The notes below the pieces were generated by a model. That model saw only the letters and a program-made list of their open reading frames with translations, was not told the DNA's origin and did not search any database. Position numbers and translations under genes: made by a program. DNA of 31,450 nt from Oceanospirillaceae bacterium UBA2001 (GTDB lineage Bacteria > Pseudomonadota > Gammaproteobacteria > Pseudomonadales > Balneatricaceae). The stretch lies in NCBI GenBank assembly GCA_002335115.1, contig DDCR01000041.1, forward strand, positions 2,472-33,921. The letters run 5' to 3'. Shown here one piece after another: positions 8,746-16,699 of the stretch. Each line of letters opens with the position of its first letter. The stretch's first letter is position 1.

Positions 8746-9218
8746 AGCCACCAAGCGATCCCCTGAAGCACTCCAGCTGCCATCACACCGGCGATCACAT
8801 CATCTAGCATGATGCCAAGCCCACCGGTGATGTTTTTATCAATCCAGCTAATTGGCCATGGTTTGATAATATCGAAAAAACGAAACAGCACAAACCCCAC
8901 CACCACCCATACCCAACCCACTGGGGCGGCGAACATGGTAATCCAAAAACCGACAAATTCATCCCACACAATGCTGCCATGATCATGCACACCAAGGTCT
9001 TTTGCTGTTTGCCCACAGATATAGATACCCATGACACTAGTCACTAGAAGCATCAGTAAATAATGCTCAGGTGAAAGTTGGGATAGTGGCCAGTAAATTA
9101 ATACGGCCACCAAAGTACCGCAGGTACCTGGGGCTTTGGGTGCAGCACCACTGCCAAATCCAAGTGCTAACAGATGGATTGGATTGAACCAATTGGGTTC
9201 GACTTTAACCGTCTTCAT
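8742..9218 (-). CDS. pgpA: Phosphatidylglycerophosphatase A
   Basis: This 158-residue inner-membrane phosphatase removes the phosphate of phosphatidylglycerophosphate to make phosphatidylglycerol. Family features are GFGSGAAPKAPGTCGTL near the N-terminus, WDEFVGFWITM in the centre, and a C-terminal LDDVIAGVMA, with several membrane segments. The ATG at 9218 is preceded by GAGGA at eight bases, and this ribosome binding site overlaps the end of thiL. A TTG at 9233 is in frame but lies in the Shine-Dalgarno region. It is the last gene of the nrdR-rib-nusB-thiL operon, its usual place in gammaproteobacteria. Confidence 0.93.
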   Translation of the reverse strand: MKTVKVEPNWFNPIHLLALGFGSGAAPKAPGTCGTLVAVLIYWPLSQLSPEHYLLMLLVTSVMGIYICGQTAKDLGVHDHGSIVWDEFVGFWITMFAAPVGWVWVVVGFVLFRFFDIIKPWPISWIDKNITGGLGIMLDDVIAGVMAAGVLQGIAWWL

Positions 9219-9229
9219 GGCATAAATCC

Positions 9230-10174
9230 TCAAAAGTGTTGATAGCCTTGTCGAGCAGTAACCAAGCCCTTATCCTTGTTCCAAATGCGACAACCTAACT
9301 CAGCACTGGTGCGACCTATGGCGGTCAGTGGTAGGTTTTGAGACAGTGAATAGGCTTGTGCTACTGCCACTAAATGAGCAGGCAAAGTAAAACACAGTTC
9401 AAAATCTTCACCCCCACTAAGGGCAAAGTCTTGGGCCTGACTTGGTGATACATGAGCCAGCAATGCAGCAGACAAAGGCAGGTCTTGTAGTTGTATATCT
9501 GCACCACAACCACTGGCTGATAAGATATGGTCTAAGTCCTGAATTAAGCCATCAGAGACGTCCAAACAAGCGCTGGCTTTGTGCCTTAACCATTGCCCAA
9601 GTTTTATACGTGGCGTGGGATTCCAATAGCGTTTACTCAGGGGGTGTGACGTATCACCTTGTTGTATGATTTGCAGTCCTGCTGCTGAATCCCCCAAACT
9701 ACCAGACACCATAATGACGTCGCCTATTTGAGCACCACTGCGGGTAATAGCCTCACCCGTAGGCACCAAACCCATCGCGTGAATGCTAATAGTTAATGGC
9801 CCACACGTTGTATCCCCACCGGCTAAACTGATCGCACAGGCTTGAGCTTGCGTCGCTAACCCATCACTAAAACAACTCACCCAAGCTGCATTGGCACTGG
9901 GCAGGGTCAAACACAGGTTAAACCACGCTGGCGCGGCACCCATGGCGGCTAAGTCACTCACACTGGCAGCTAAACAACGTTGCGCAATTTGGTCAGCAGC
10001 CATGTCAGTTAAAAAATGCACATCCGCTACAAAGGTATCACTGCTTATCGATAATTGGTGTTTAGCGGGGACTTGGAGTAAAGCACAATCGTCACCTGGC
10101 CCAAGGGCCATCGCCGCACCAGGCCGAAGTTCAGGGCGATCAAAATAGCGCTTTATAAGATCAAATTCGCCCAT
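9230..10174 (-). CDS. thiL: Thiamine-monophosphate kinase
   Basis: This 314-residue cytoplasmic enzyme phosphorylates thiamine monophosphate to the active cofactor thiamine diphosphate. Typical elements are the N-terminal MGEFDLIKRYF, the ATP/Mg site LGPGDDCALL, the central SLAGGDTTCGPLTIS, and the C-terminal substrate motif SGGEDFELCFTL, followed by IGRT. I chose ATG 10174; a GTG at 10183 would add three residues. It lies 18 bases after nusB and 11 before pgpA and is clearly cotranscribed. No other thiamine gene is nearby, as is usual for this operon. Confidence 0.94.
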   Translation of the reverse strand: MGEFDLIKRYFDRPELRPGAAMALGPGDDCALLQVPAKHQLSISSDTFVADVHFLTDMAADQIAQRCLAASVSDLAAMGAAPAWFNLCLTLPSANAAWVSCFSDGLATQAQACAISLAGGDTTCGPLTISIHAMGLVPTGEAITRSGAQIGDVIMVSGSLGDSAAGLQIIQQGDTSHPLSKRYWNPTPRIKLGQWLRHKASACLDVSDGLIQDLDHILSASGCGADIQLQDLPLSAALLAHVSPSQAQDFALSGGEDFELCFTLPAHLVAVAQAYSLSQNLPLTAIGRTSAELGCRIWNKDKGLVTARQGYQHF

Positions 10175-10192
10175 AGCATTCACATACTTTAA

Positions 10193-10654
10193 CTAGCGAG
10201 AGCTGGCATTTTGTTTTGCTGTAATTTCTACAGCGCGGTGGCTGAGTGCGATCTTGTCTAGGATGCCATTAACGTATTTGTGACCGTCAGTCGCACCAAA
10301 TATTTTACCCAGCTCAATGCATTCATTAATCACCACCCGATAGGGTACTGACACTGAGTCACTGAGTTCATAAGCCCCCATGCGCAGGACGGTCAGTTCA
10401 ATGGGGTCTAAATCACTGAGTTTACGATCTAAATGCTGCTCAATTATGGTATCAAGGCTATCACTTTGCGCAGCAACACCACGCAAAAGTTGTCCAAACA
10501 TGCGCTTGTCTGCGTTTTTGAAATCTTGGTCTACTAAAAATTCAGCCTGCACATCCACCGCACTGGCACCACTCATGTGTATTTGATACAAGGCCTGTAA
10601 GGCTAGTTCCCTAGCTGCACGCCGACGGTCTGGACGAGCCTTATTTGTGCTCAT
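10193..10654 (-). CDS. nusB: Transcription antitermination factor NusB
   Basis: This 153-residue all-helical protein binds NusE (S10) at boxA RNA and supports antitermination on rRNA operons. Recognisable segments are RRRAARELALQALYQ at the N-terminus, DPIELTVLRMGAYEL in the middle, and YRVVINECIELGKIFGATDGHKYVNGILDKIA at the C-terminal end. The ATG follows the ribH stop directly (TAAATG), and GAGG lies upstream inside ribH, so the two are translationally coupled. Confidence 0.96.
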   Translation of the reverse strand: MSTNKARPDRRRAARELALQALYQIHMSGASAVDVQAEFLVDQDFKNADKRMFGQLLRGVAAQSDSLDTIIEQHLDRKLSDLDPIELTVLRMGAYELSDSVSVPYRVVINECIELGKIFGATDGHKYVNGILDKIALSHRAVEITAKQNASSR

Positions 10655-11128
10655 TTATGCCTCTAGCTGTCGTAACAGGCTAACCATTTCAAGCGCTGAC
10701 ATGGCGGCTTCTTCACCTTTATTACCCGCTTTCGTGCCGCTTCGCTCAATCGCTTGTTCTATCGAATTCACTGTTAATATGCCGTTAGCAACTGGTATAC
10801 CATGTTCTAGGCAAACTTTAGAGATTCCTGAGGAGGCTTCACCAGACACATATTCAAAATGAGGCGTGCCACCCCGAATGACTGCACCAAGGGTAATAAT
10901 GGCGTCATCTTTGCCTTGTTGAGCAATTTTTTGTGCGACCAAGGGGATCTCAAAAGCGCCAGGCACTCGCACCACACGGATTTTATCCGCATCAACGCCA
11001 TGACGCTTGAGAGTGTCTAGGGCTCCTTCCACTAAGCTTTCTACGACAAACGAATTAAAACGGCCAACAACAAGAGTGTAGTGACCATTGGCGTCATTAA
11101 AACGGCCTTCAATGTGAGTTACAGACAT
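10655..11128 (-). CDS. ribH: 6,7-dimethyl-8-ribityllumazine synthase
   Basis: This 157-residue enzyme condenses 5-amino-6-ribitylamino-uracil with 3,4-dihydroxy-2-butanone 4-phosphate to form the immediate riboflavin precursor, usually as a pentamer or 60-mer. Family signatures include [30 protein letters not shown] and [15 protein letters not shown] with the catalytic histidine, then [18 protein letters not shown]. The start at ATG 11128 (MSVTHIEG) has AAGGA at an ideal distance; an in-frame codon at 11143 adds five residues. It is 33 bases behind ribBX. Confidence 0.96.
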   Translation of the reverse strand: MSVTHIEGRFNDANGHYTLVVGRFNSFVVESLVEGALDTLKRHGVDADKIRVVRVPGAFEIPLVAQKIAQQGKDDAIITLGAVIRGGTPHFEYVSGEASSGISKVCLEHGIPVANGILTVNSIEQAIERSGTKAGNKGEEAAMSALEMVSLLRQLEA

Positions 11129-11161
11129 ATATATTCCTTGCAATTACCATGCTGTTTCCAC

Positions 11162-12271
11162 TTAGTGGTTACAGTCAATGTACTCTTCTATTTCTAAATC
11201 AAAACCTGAAATGGCATTGAATTTCATTTCTTGGCTGAGTAAACGCATTTTGCCTACACCTAAGTCGCGCAAAATTTGTGACCCAGTCCCTACATTTAGA
11301 TATGCCCCAGAGCCATCTGTATTGAACTGACGCGGGACAGACGTTTCAAAAAAGGCATCAATACTGCCTCGAAGATTACGATCATCTGTTTGACCCAACA
11401 ATACTAATACGCCTTGACCCTCTCTAGCAATTCGCTCTAGCGATGAATCAATAGTCCATTTAGGCACAGAGGGCACTGCACCCACTAGATCTCGCAATAC
11501 ATCCGCCATGTGCACTCGCACAATGGTGGAGTCCTGAGGCTTAATATTGCCCATGGTGAGTGCGACATGGGTGCCACCATAAATGCTGTCTTCATAAGTG
11601 TGTAAGGTAAACTCGCCATGGCGCGTGGGTAATGGGTGCGAGCTCACTTTCGTGACCGTCTTTTCATTGAGATTACGAAAGTGGATTAAATCCGCAATAG
11701 TCCCAATTTTTAGATCGTGTTCAGTGGCAAATGTCATGAGGTCATCACGCCGCGCCATAGTGCCGTCGTCATTCATAATTTCGACGATGGCTGCGGCCGG
11801 GCTATAGCCTGCAAGACGGGCCAAATCACAGCCCGCTTCCGTATGGCCAGCACGAGTTAACACCCCACCTTCTTTTGCCATTAATGGAAATACGTGACCG
11901 GGTTGCACTATGTCCTCTGGCTTAACACTACTGGCTACAGCGGTGCGAATCGTAAAAGCACGATCGGCAGCAGAAATACCCGTCGTCACGCCTTCAGCCG
12001 CTTCAATCGACACTGTAAAGTTAGTCTCATAAGCGGTACCATTACTTTTTACCATCAAAGGTAAATCCAGCTTTGCGCAATGTTCTCGAGATAAGGTGAG
12101 GCATATTAAACCTCGGGCGTGCTTGGCCATAAAGTTAATGTCTTCTGGTCGCACTTGCTCCGCAACCATCACCAGATCACCTTCATTTTCACGATCTTCG
12201 TCATCCATAAGGATGATCATTTTTCCTTGTCGAAGGTCTTCGATAAGTTCAACGGAGGTGTTCATATTCAT
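11162..12271 (-). CDS. ribB: 3,4-dihydroxy-2-butanone 4-phosphate synthase with degenerate GTP cyclohydrolase II domain (RibBX)
   Basis: This is a 369-residue two-domain protein. Residues 1-205 are a complete RibB domain that makes 3,4-dihydroxy-2-butanone 4-phosphate from ribulose 5-phosphate; metal motif [10 protein letters not shown] is at 23-32, with [18 protein letters not shown] and [11 protein letters not shown]. Residues 206-369 have the GTP cyclohydrolase II fold, but its zinc site (SECLTGD..RCDCG in active enzymes) is replaced by [14 protein letters not shown] (252-265), with no cysteines. The catalytic loop reads REGQGVL. This is the RibBX type described in Shewanella, where the second domain lacks cyclohydrolase activity. 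A separate ribA is therefore expected elsewhere. ATG 12265 is an alternative start. Confidence 0.93.
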   Translation of the reverse strand: MNMNTSVELIEDLRQGKMIILMDDEDRENEGDLVMVAEQVRPEDINFMAKHARGLICLTLSREHCAKLDLPLMVKSNGTAYETNFTVSIEAAEGVTTGISAADRAFTIRTAVASSVKPEDIVQPGHVFPLMAKEGGVLTRAGHTEAGCDLARLAGYSPAAAIVEIMNDDGTMARRDDLMTFATEHDLKIGTIADLIHFRNLNEKTVTKVSSHPLPTRHGEFTLHTYEDSIYGGTHVALTMGNIKPQDSTIVRVHMADVLRDLVGAVPSVPKWTIDSSLERIAREGQGVLVLLGQTDDRNLRGSIDAFFETSVPRQFNTDGSGAYLNVGTGSQILRDLGVGKMRLLSQEMKFNAISGFDLEIEEYIDCNH

Positions 12272-12362
12272 GCGCTAACCTATGCTTAATTTCATGGCCA
12301 GAGCAAGAGGTTAATGAGCAGGCCAACGAGCGGGCCATTGTGCCAGATTTCCTGAGCAGTGG

Positions 12363-13502
12363 CTAGTTATCGGGGCGTTTTGGGGTAGCATCAATACGCC
12401 AATCGTTACCCACTTGTGAGATACCTTTAATATCGACATCAACAGCTTGCGCCATTGTCTCCAAGGGTAGGTTAAATAACGCTTTAGCCTCACTGCCCAT
12501 CAACTTGGGCGCCAGATAAACCACTAAATGATGGGTTAGACCAGCCTTTAAGAAAGCCCCACTTAATCCTGCCCCAGCCTCTACCAGCACCTGATTACAC
12601 TGACGTTGGCCCAATAAAGTCAGTACTGCGGATAAATCAACTTTACCCTGGTCATCGGCAGCACAGACCACTAGCTCCGCACCCATATCGATCAAAGCCT
12701 GATGCCGCTGCAGGTCGGCCACACAAGTTATGACTAATACTGAGCCAGGCTGCTGCAAAATTTTAGCCGAGGTGGGCAAACGCAACTGACTATCCAGCAC
12801 CACACGCAAAGGTTGTTTGATCAACTCAATCGTGGCCTGAGGCACCCCCGCTAAAGCCAGTTCATCAGCCCGCACATTCATGCTTGGATTATCTCGCAAT
12901 ATAGACCCAATGCCAGTAATTACTGCGCAGCTTTGGGCCCGCAACAGATGCACCTGAGCTCTTGCTTCGGGGCCAGTAATCCATTGGCTTTCACCAGATT
13001 TCATCGCTGTTCGACCATCCAAACTCATCGCTAATTTATTGATCACATTGGGTTTATTAGTTTTCATACGCTGCAAAAACCCACGATTAGATCGCCTACA
13101 TTCTGCCTCCAGAACGGGGCCAATAACCTCAATGTTTGCCGTCCTTAGTTGGCTTAGACCCTGCCCTGCAACTAAAGGATTAGGATCTTGGCAACCGTAC
13201 ACCAATGTACTCACACCCGCCTCTATAAGGGCTAAGCTACATGGGGGTGTCCGGCCATAGTGGCCACAAGGCTCTAGAGTGACATACGCAATAGCTCCGT
13301 TGGCTAAATCGCCAGCAGCTTGAATGGCCATCACCTCAGCATGAGGGCCACCCACTTGTTGGGTATATCCGGTTCCTACGACCTGGTTGCTTTTAACCAA
13401 CACACATCCAACGGCTGGATTAGGCCGCGCAATCAGCTGACCAAAACTGGCTTGCTCTAAAGCTAATGTCATGAATTCATGGTGCATGGATTGAATCGCC
13501 AT
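12363..13502 (-). CDS. ribD: Bifunctional riboflavin biosynthesis deaminase/reductase RibD
   Basis: This 379-residue enzyme carries out two steps of riboflavin synthesis: deamination of the pyrimidine ring, then NADPH-dependent reduction of the ribosyl chain. The N-terminal cytidine-deaminase-like domain (1-145) has the zinc motif HAE (54-56) and PCGHYGRTPPC with Cys79 and Cys88. The C-terminal reductase domain (about 150-370) starts with KPNVINKLAMSLDGR and includes QWITG, SILRDNPSMNVR and LVEAGAGLSGAFL. Its ATG shares one base with the nrdR stop (TAATG), implying coupling. It is followed by 91 non-coding bases before ribBX, where related bacteria often carry riboflavin synthase. Confidence 0.95.
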   Translation of the reverse strand: MAIQSMHHEFMTLALEQASFGQLIARPNPAVGCVLVKSNQVVGTGYTQQVGGPHAEVMAIQAAGDLANGAIAYVTLEPCGHYGRTPPCSLALIEAGVSTLVYGCQDPNPLVAGQGLSQLRTANIEVIGPVLEAECRRSNRGFLQRMKTNKPNVINKLAMSLDGRTAMKSGESQWITGPEARAQVHLLRAQSCAVITGIGSILRDNPSMNVRADELALAGVPQATIELIKQPLRVVLDSQLRLPTSAKILQQPGSVLVITCVADLQRHQALIDMGAELVVCAADDQGKVDLSAVLTLLGQRQCNQVLVEAGAGLSGAFLKAGLTHHLVVYLAPKLMGSEAKALFNLPLETMAQAVDVDIKGISQVGNDWRIDATPKRPDN

Positions 13503-13966
13503 TAGCTACCTTGATGCTCTTGTTCTAAGCGCTCAATTTCTGCGCGAAACTCATTAAGGTCTTTAAAACTTCGATACACAGAGGCAAAGCGCACATATGC
13601 CACTTCATCTAACTGGCGCAATTGTGCCATGACCGCCTCACCCACCAACTGAGTGCCTACCTCACGCTCTCCACTAGCACGCAAAGAGTGTTTAATACGA
13701 TTTAGGCTGGCTTCGATAGCTTCAATACTAACGGGTCGCTTTTCTAGGGATCTTAAAATGCCTGCACGTAATTTGTCTTCATCAAAAGGCTGGCGAGTGC
13801 CATCTTGCTTAACCACTCGGGGCATCAATAGTTCGGCCACTTCAAAGGTCGTAAAGCGCTCGTTGCAGGTTAAGCATTCGCGCCTACGACGAATTTGTTC
13901 ACCTTCGCTTACGAGTCGCGAATCGATTACTTTGGTTTCAGGATGAGTACAAAAGGGGCAATGCAT
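13502..13966 (-). CDS. nrdR: Transcriptional repressor NrdR
   Basis: This 154-residue nucleotide-sensing repressor of ribonucleotide reductase genes has an N-terminal zinc ribbon with Cys3, Cys6, Cys31 and Cys34 (MHCPFC ... CLTC), followed by RFTTFE. The ATP-cone domain spans about 46-136 ([20 protein letters not shown]). It heads the riboflavin-nusB-thiL-pgpA operon, a common arrangement, although its known targets are nrd operons elsewhere. A TATAAT at 14009-14014 on the minus strand probably belongs to its promoter. Confidence 0.97.
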   Translation of the reverse strand: MHCPFCTHPETKVIDSRLVSEGEQIRRRRECLTCNERFTTFEVAELLMPRVVKQDGTRQPFDEDKLRAGILRSLEKRPVSIEAIEASLNRIKHSLRASGEREVGTQLVGEAVMAQLRQLDEVAYVRFASVYRSFKDLNEFRAEIERLEQEHQGS

Positions 13967-14008
13967 AGATGTCTCAGTGAATCTTAAGGGAGGCGATTGA
14001 AAGAACCC

Positions 14009-14014
14009 ATTATA
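14009..14014 (-). promoter_or_regulatory. -10 element of the nrdR-rib operon promoter
   Basis: The minus strand reads a perfect TATAAT here, placing a transcription start near 14002, about 36 nt before the nrdR ATG. No good -35 hexamer is visible at 16-18 bp. I found no NrdR-box pair. Confidence 0.42.
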
Positions 14015-14130
14015 GCCTTAATATTTACTTCTGGGCCAGTTAGCCGGTCGCAGCAAAGAGGTCGGCTATTTAGTGGATTTATAGCCAAGAACTGCTATTC
14101 TGGCGCCCTTGTCTAGTTTAAAGGAATAAC

Positions 14131-15036
14131 ATGAGCAATTTACCGATTGCCGAACTGGCTGCCCTAGCCGCTGCAGTATGCTGGACCTTTACTGCTATTT
14201 TAGCGGCCCCTGGGGTTCACCACTTCGGGGCGGTGGCCTTCAATCGCTATAGAGTCGTCTTTGCTGGCACCGTACTGATTGTCATCACCAGCATTATGGG
14301 CTTATGGTCAAGCGTCCCAAACAATGCCATGCTCGCCCTAATTGGCTCTAGCTTAGTAGGCATTGTGATTGGTGATACAGCACTCATGCAAGCCTTAAAG
14401 CGCATCGGACCCCGGCGTAATTCAGTGCTCTTTGCCACCAGTGCGCCAATGGCTGCTGGCATGGGCTTTATCTGGCTGGATGAAACCCTTAGCACAAATC
14501 TATTAATTGGCTGTGGCTTAATTTTACTGGGCGTTGTAAATGCTGTCTGGTGGGGTCGCAGAACCGAAGGCCAACATCGCTTAGAAAAAGTGAGTGGTCA
14601 TTTGGGTTGGGGGATTTTAATTGGGCTCACGGCAGCATTTGGCCAAGCAGCAGGCGCTGTATTGGCTAAACCTGTACTCTTAGCTGGTGCTGACCCTATT
14701 GCAGCGTCCGCCATTAGAGTAGGCTTTGCTGCCGTTGTATTATTGCTTGTCCGGGCTCTGCCGTTTGCCTGGGCCAGAGCCAATGCAGCACCAACATCTG
14801 CATTCGTATGGCGCACTATGAGTAGTGCGACCTTAGGATTGGTTTTAGGTATGACTTTGTTGGTTTATGCTTTAGGTCGAGGTGAAGTCGGCATAGTGAT
14901 GACCTTATCAGCCATCACACCCGTCATTATTTTACCTGTGGTTTGGTTCATTACTGGGCAGCGACCCAGCCGGGGTGCTTGGCTAGGCGCAGCCTTGGTG
15001 GTGGTCGGCAGCAGCGTAATCTTCTTAAACAGTTAA
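14131..15036 (+). CDS. EamA/DMT superfamily membrane transporter
   Basis: This 301-residue inner-membrane protein has about ten hydrophobic helices in two EamA halves (about 6-136 and 155-300) joined by the basic loop WWGRRTEGQHRLEK. The second half ends with TGQRPSRGAWLGAALVVVGSSVIF, typical of the family. AAGGA lies five bases before the ATG. It is distinct from the other EamA gene at 2926 and not a recent duplicate by eye. The substrate is unknown and neighbours give no clue; it converges on gshA with only 20 bases between stops. Confidence 0.87.
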   Translation: MSNLPIAELAALAAAVCWTFTAILAAPGVHHFGAVAFNRYRVVFAGTVLIVITSIMGLWSSVPNNAMLALIGSSLVGIVIGDTALMQALKRIGPRRNSVLFATSAPMAAGMGFIWLDETLSTNLLIGCGLILLGVVNAVWWGRRTEGQHRLEKVSGHLGWGILIGLTAAFGQAAGAVLAKPVLLAGADPIAASAIRVGFAAVVLLLVRALPFAWARANAAPTSAFVWRTMSSATLGLVLGMTLLVYALGRGEVGIVMTLSAITPVIILPVVWFITGQRPSRGAWLGAALVVVGSSVIFLNS

Positions 15037-15056
15037 ACCCGTGCTAATGTGCCCAG

Positions 15057-16619
15057 TTATTGGGCCAAGTAGGCTGCCAAAAAGTCGTCAAAGGGTTCGG
15101 TTTGCTCAGTTTCAATACGCTGTTGATGAGTAATAGATGCAGTGACTTGCTCACTTAACTCTTGTTGACGATGAAGGCCTAGGCTCTGTTCTAAGTGATA
15201 CGCTTGATGCTGCTGCGCCAACTTAAAGGATAGGGCTTGATGTGACAAATTGCCACCCATCATAGCCTCTAAAACTTGCGCAGACGGTGTCAACGATGAG
15301 TCTTTTAGGCGCGCTTCCATGGTATTAATAGCCTCTAATACCTCTGTTTTATCAGGCATGACGTCAACCACTAAGCGCAGCTTAGAAATCATCTCAAAGC
15401 CCAACGACTGCAAACTCTTAGGCCCACTGCAGGTTCCAAGCATCAATCCAGGCTTGCGCCCCTGGCGCACAACAACGGCTTGATTGGTTTTAATTAAATC
15501 GCATTCTTGCTCGCTAATTTCTGGACTTTGATCAAACAAACACCAGCACAAAAAGACATTAATAAACTGACTTTGTTGTGTATCAATGCCAAGTGGCAAA
15601 AAGGGATTGAGATCTATGTTTCTGACTTCTACGTACTCTACACCGGATTCTTTAAGCGCGTGTACCGGCTTTTGACCAGGGCGAGCTACTCGTTTAGGGC
15701 GGATATCACTGTAATATTCGTTCTCAATTTGGAGTAAGTTAGCATTGAGTTGTCGATAAGCACCATCTACTTTTACGCCTATGTTCTCGTACTGAGATAG
15801 GGGCGTAGAAATAGCATGTTCCAGGGACTTAGCATAGGTATCTAAGTGGTTAAAACACAAATTCAATACTGACTGAACTTTATTATTATAGCCCAAGTCA
15901 CTCATGCGCAAAGAAGTGGCGTAAGGTCCAATTAAGCAGCCATCAGGGCCTTTCTCTAGGTCTATCTCACGGCCTTTAACAAAACTTGAGTCTAAGGCTG
16001 GTGAGGCTCCAAAAAGATATAATAAAATCCATGAGTGACGCCTAAAATTACGGATCAAACCAAAATATTGGCTGGAGCGAAAGTCACACAAGGTCTGTTC
16101 ATTATTAAGCAGTTGTTGATACGCTGGCCAAAAATGATCTTGCGGTGAGAAATTAAAGTGTAGGCCTGCAATAGACTGCATCGTTTTACCATAGCGCCAC
16201 GCCAACCCCACGCGGTAGGTGTGTTTCAGCTTACCTGTGTTGGAGCTCCCAAAGTCTGCGATACGGATATCATCCTCGCCGGCAAGGTAACAGGGCATAC
16301 TGGCAGGCCAAACATACTCACCTAACCCCTGCAACTTACTGGCACTGTAACTATGCAATTGCTGCATGAAATCTAGGGCAGCAGTAGGGCTTTGGAACAC
16401 AGGAGTAATGTATTCCAAAAGTGCTTCTGAATAGTCTGTGGTAATGCTGCCATGGGTTAAGCTTGATCCAAGGGAGAGTGGATGATCCTTATGACTCACA
16501 CGGCCACTCAGGTCTACCCTTAAGCCTTCTTTTTCAATTCCACACTGCAAACTCTTCAAGGTTATACCGACAGGTGATTGTTTCACCTGCTGAAGGTGTT
16601 GTTGTAAATAAGCGGGCAT
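15057..16619 (-). CDS. gshA: Glutamate-cysteine ligase
   Basis: This 520-residue enzyme joins glutamate and cysteine in the first, rate-limiting step of glutathione synthesis and matches the proteobacterial GshA class (E. coli 518 residues). Recognisable segments are LQCGIEKEGLRV with the Mg-binding glutamates, ITTDYSEALLEYITP, YRVGLAWRYGKTMQSIAGLHFNFS, SSQYFGLIRNFRR, and VEYVEVRNIDLNPF near residue 330. The start is ATG 16619 (MPAYLQQ), with GGAG six bases upstream; the in-frame TTG at 16631 is part of that ribosome binding site. It lies 80 bases behind tex on the same strand. gshB is not in the window. Confidence 0.96.
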   Translation of the reverse strand: MPAYLQQHLQQVKQSPVGITLKSLQCGIEKEGLRVDLSGRVSHKDHPLSLGSSLTHGSITTDYSEALLEYITPVFQSPTAALDFMQQLHSYSASKLQGLGEYVWPASMPCYLAGEDDIRIADFGSSNTGKLKHTYRVGLAWRYGKTMQSIAGLHFNFSPQDHFWPAYQQLLNNEQTLCDFRSSQYFGLIRNFRRHSWILLYLFGASPALDSSFVKGREIDLEKGPDGCLIGPYATSLRMSDLGYNNKVQSVLNLCFNHLDTYAKSLEHAISTPLSQYENIGVKVDGAYRQLNANLLQIENEYYSDIRPKRVARPGQKPVHALKESGVEYVEVRNIDLNPFLPLGIDTQQSQFINVFLCWCLFDQSPEISEQECDLIKTNQAVVVRQGRKPGLMLGTCSGPKSLQSLGFEMISKLRLVVDVMPDKTEVLEAINTMEARLKDSSLTPSAQVLEAMMGGNLSHQALSFKLAQQHQAYHLEQSLGLHRQQELSEQVTASITHQQRIETEQTEPFDDFLAAYLAQ

Positions 16620-16699
16620 CTGGTGCTCCAAATAGTGTTAAATAGCCAACGACTAAGGACATAAAAAAAGCTTAGTCTAGCTGGGCGATAAATTCTGTT

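Noticed and set aside
10960..12362. FMN riboswitch ahead of ribBX
   Set aside because: The spacer upstream of ribBX is only 91 bases and does not contain the conserved RFN segments.
12311..12493. 60-codon open frame overlapping the end of ribD
   Set aside because: It lies in another frame of ribD and its spacer, with no resemblance to riboflavin synthase or any protein I recognise.
14131..15036. The two EamA transporters as a recent duplication
   Set aside because: The two proteins differ throughout, share only family-level features and have unrelated flanks.
16669..16682. AGCT-N6-AGCT next to an A/T run as a terminator between tex and gshA
   Set aside because: The stem is only four weak pairs, too unstable to call.
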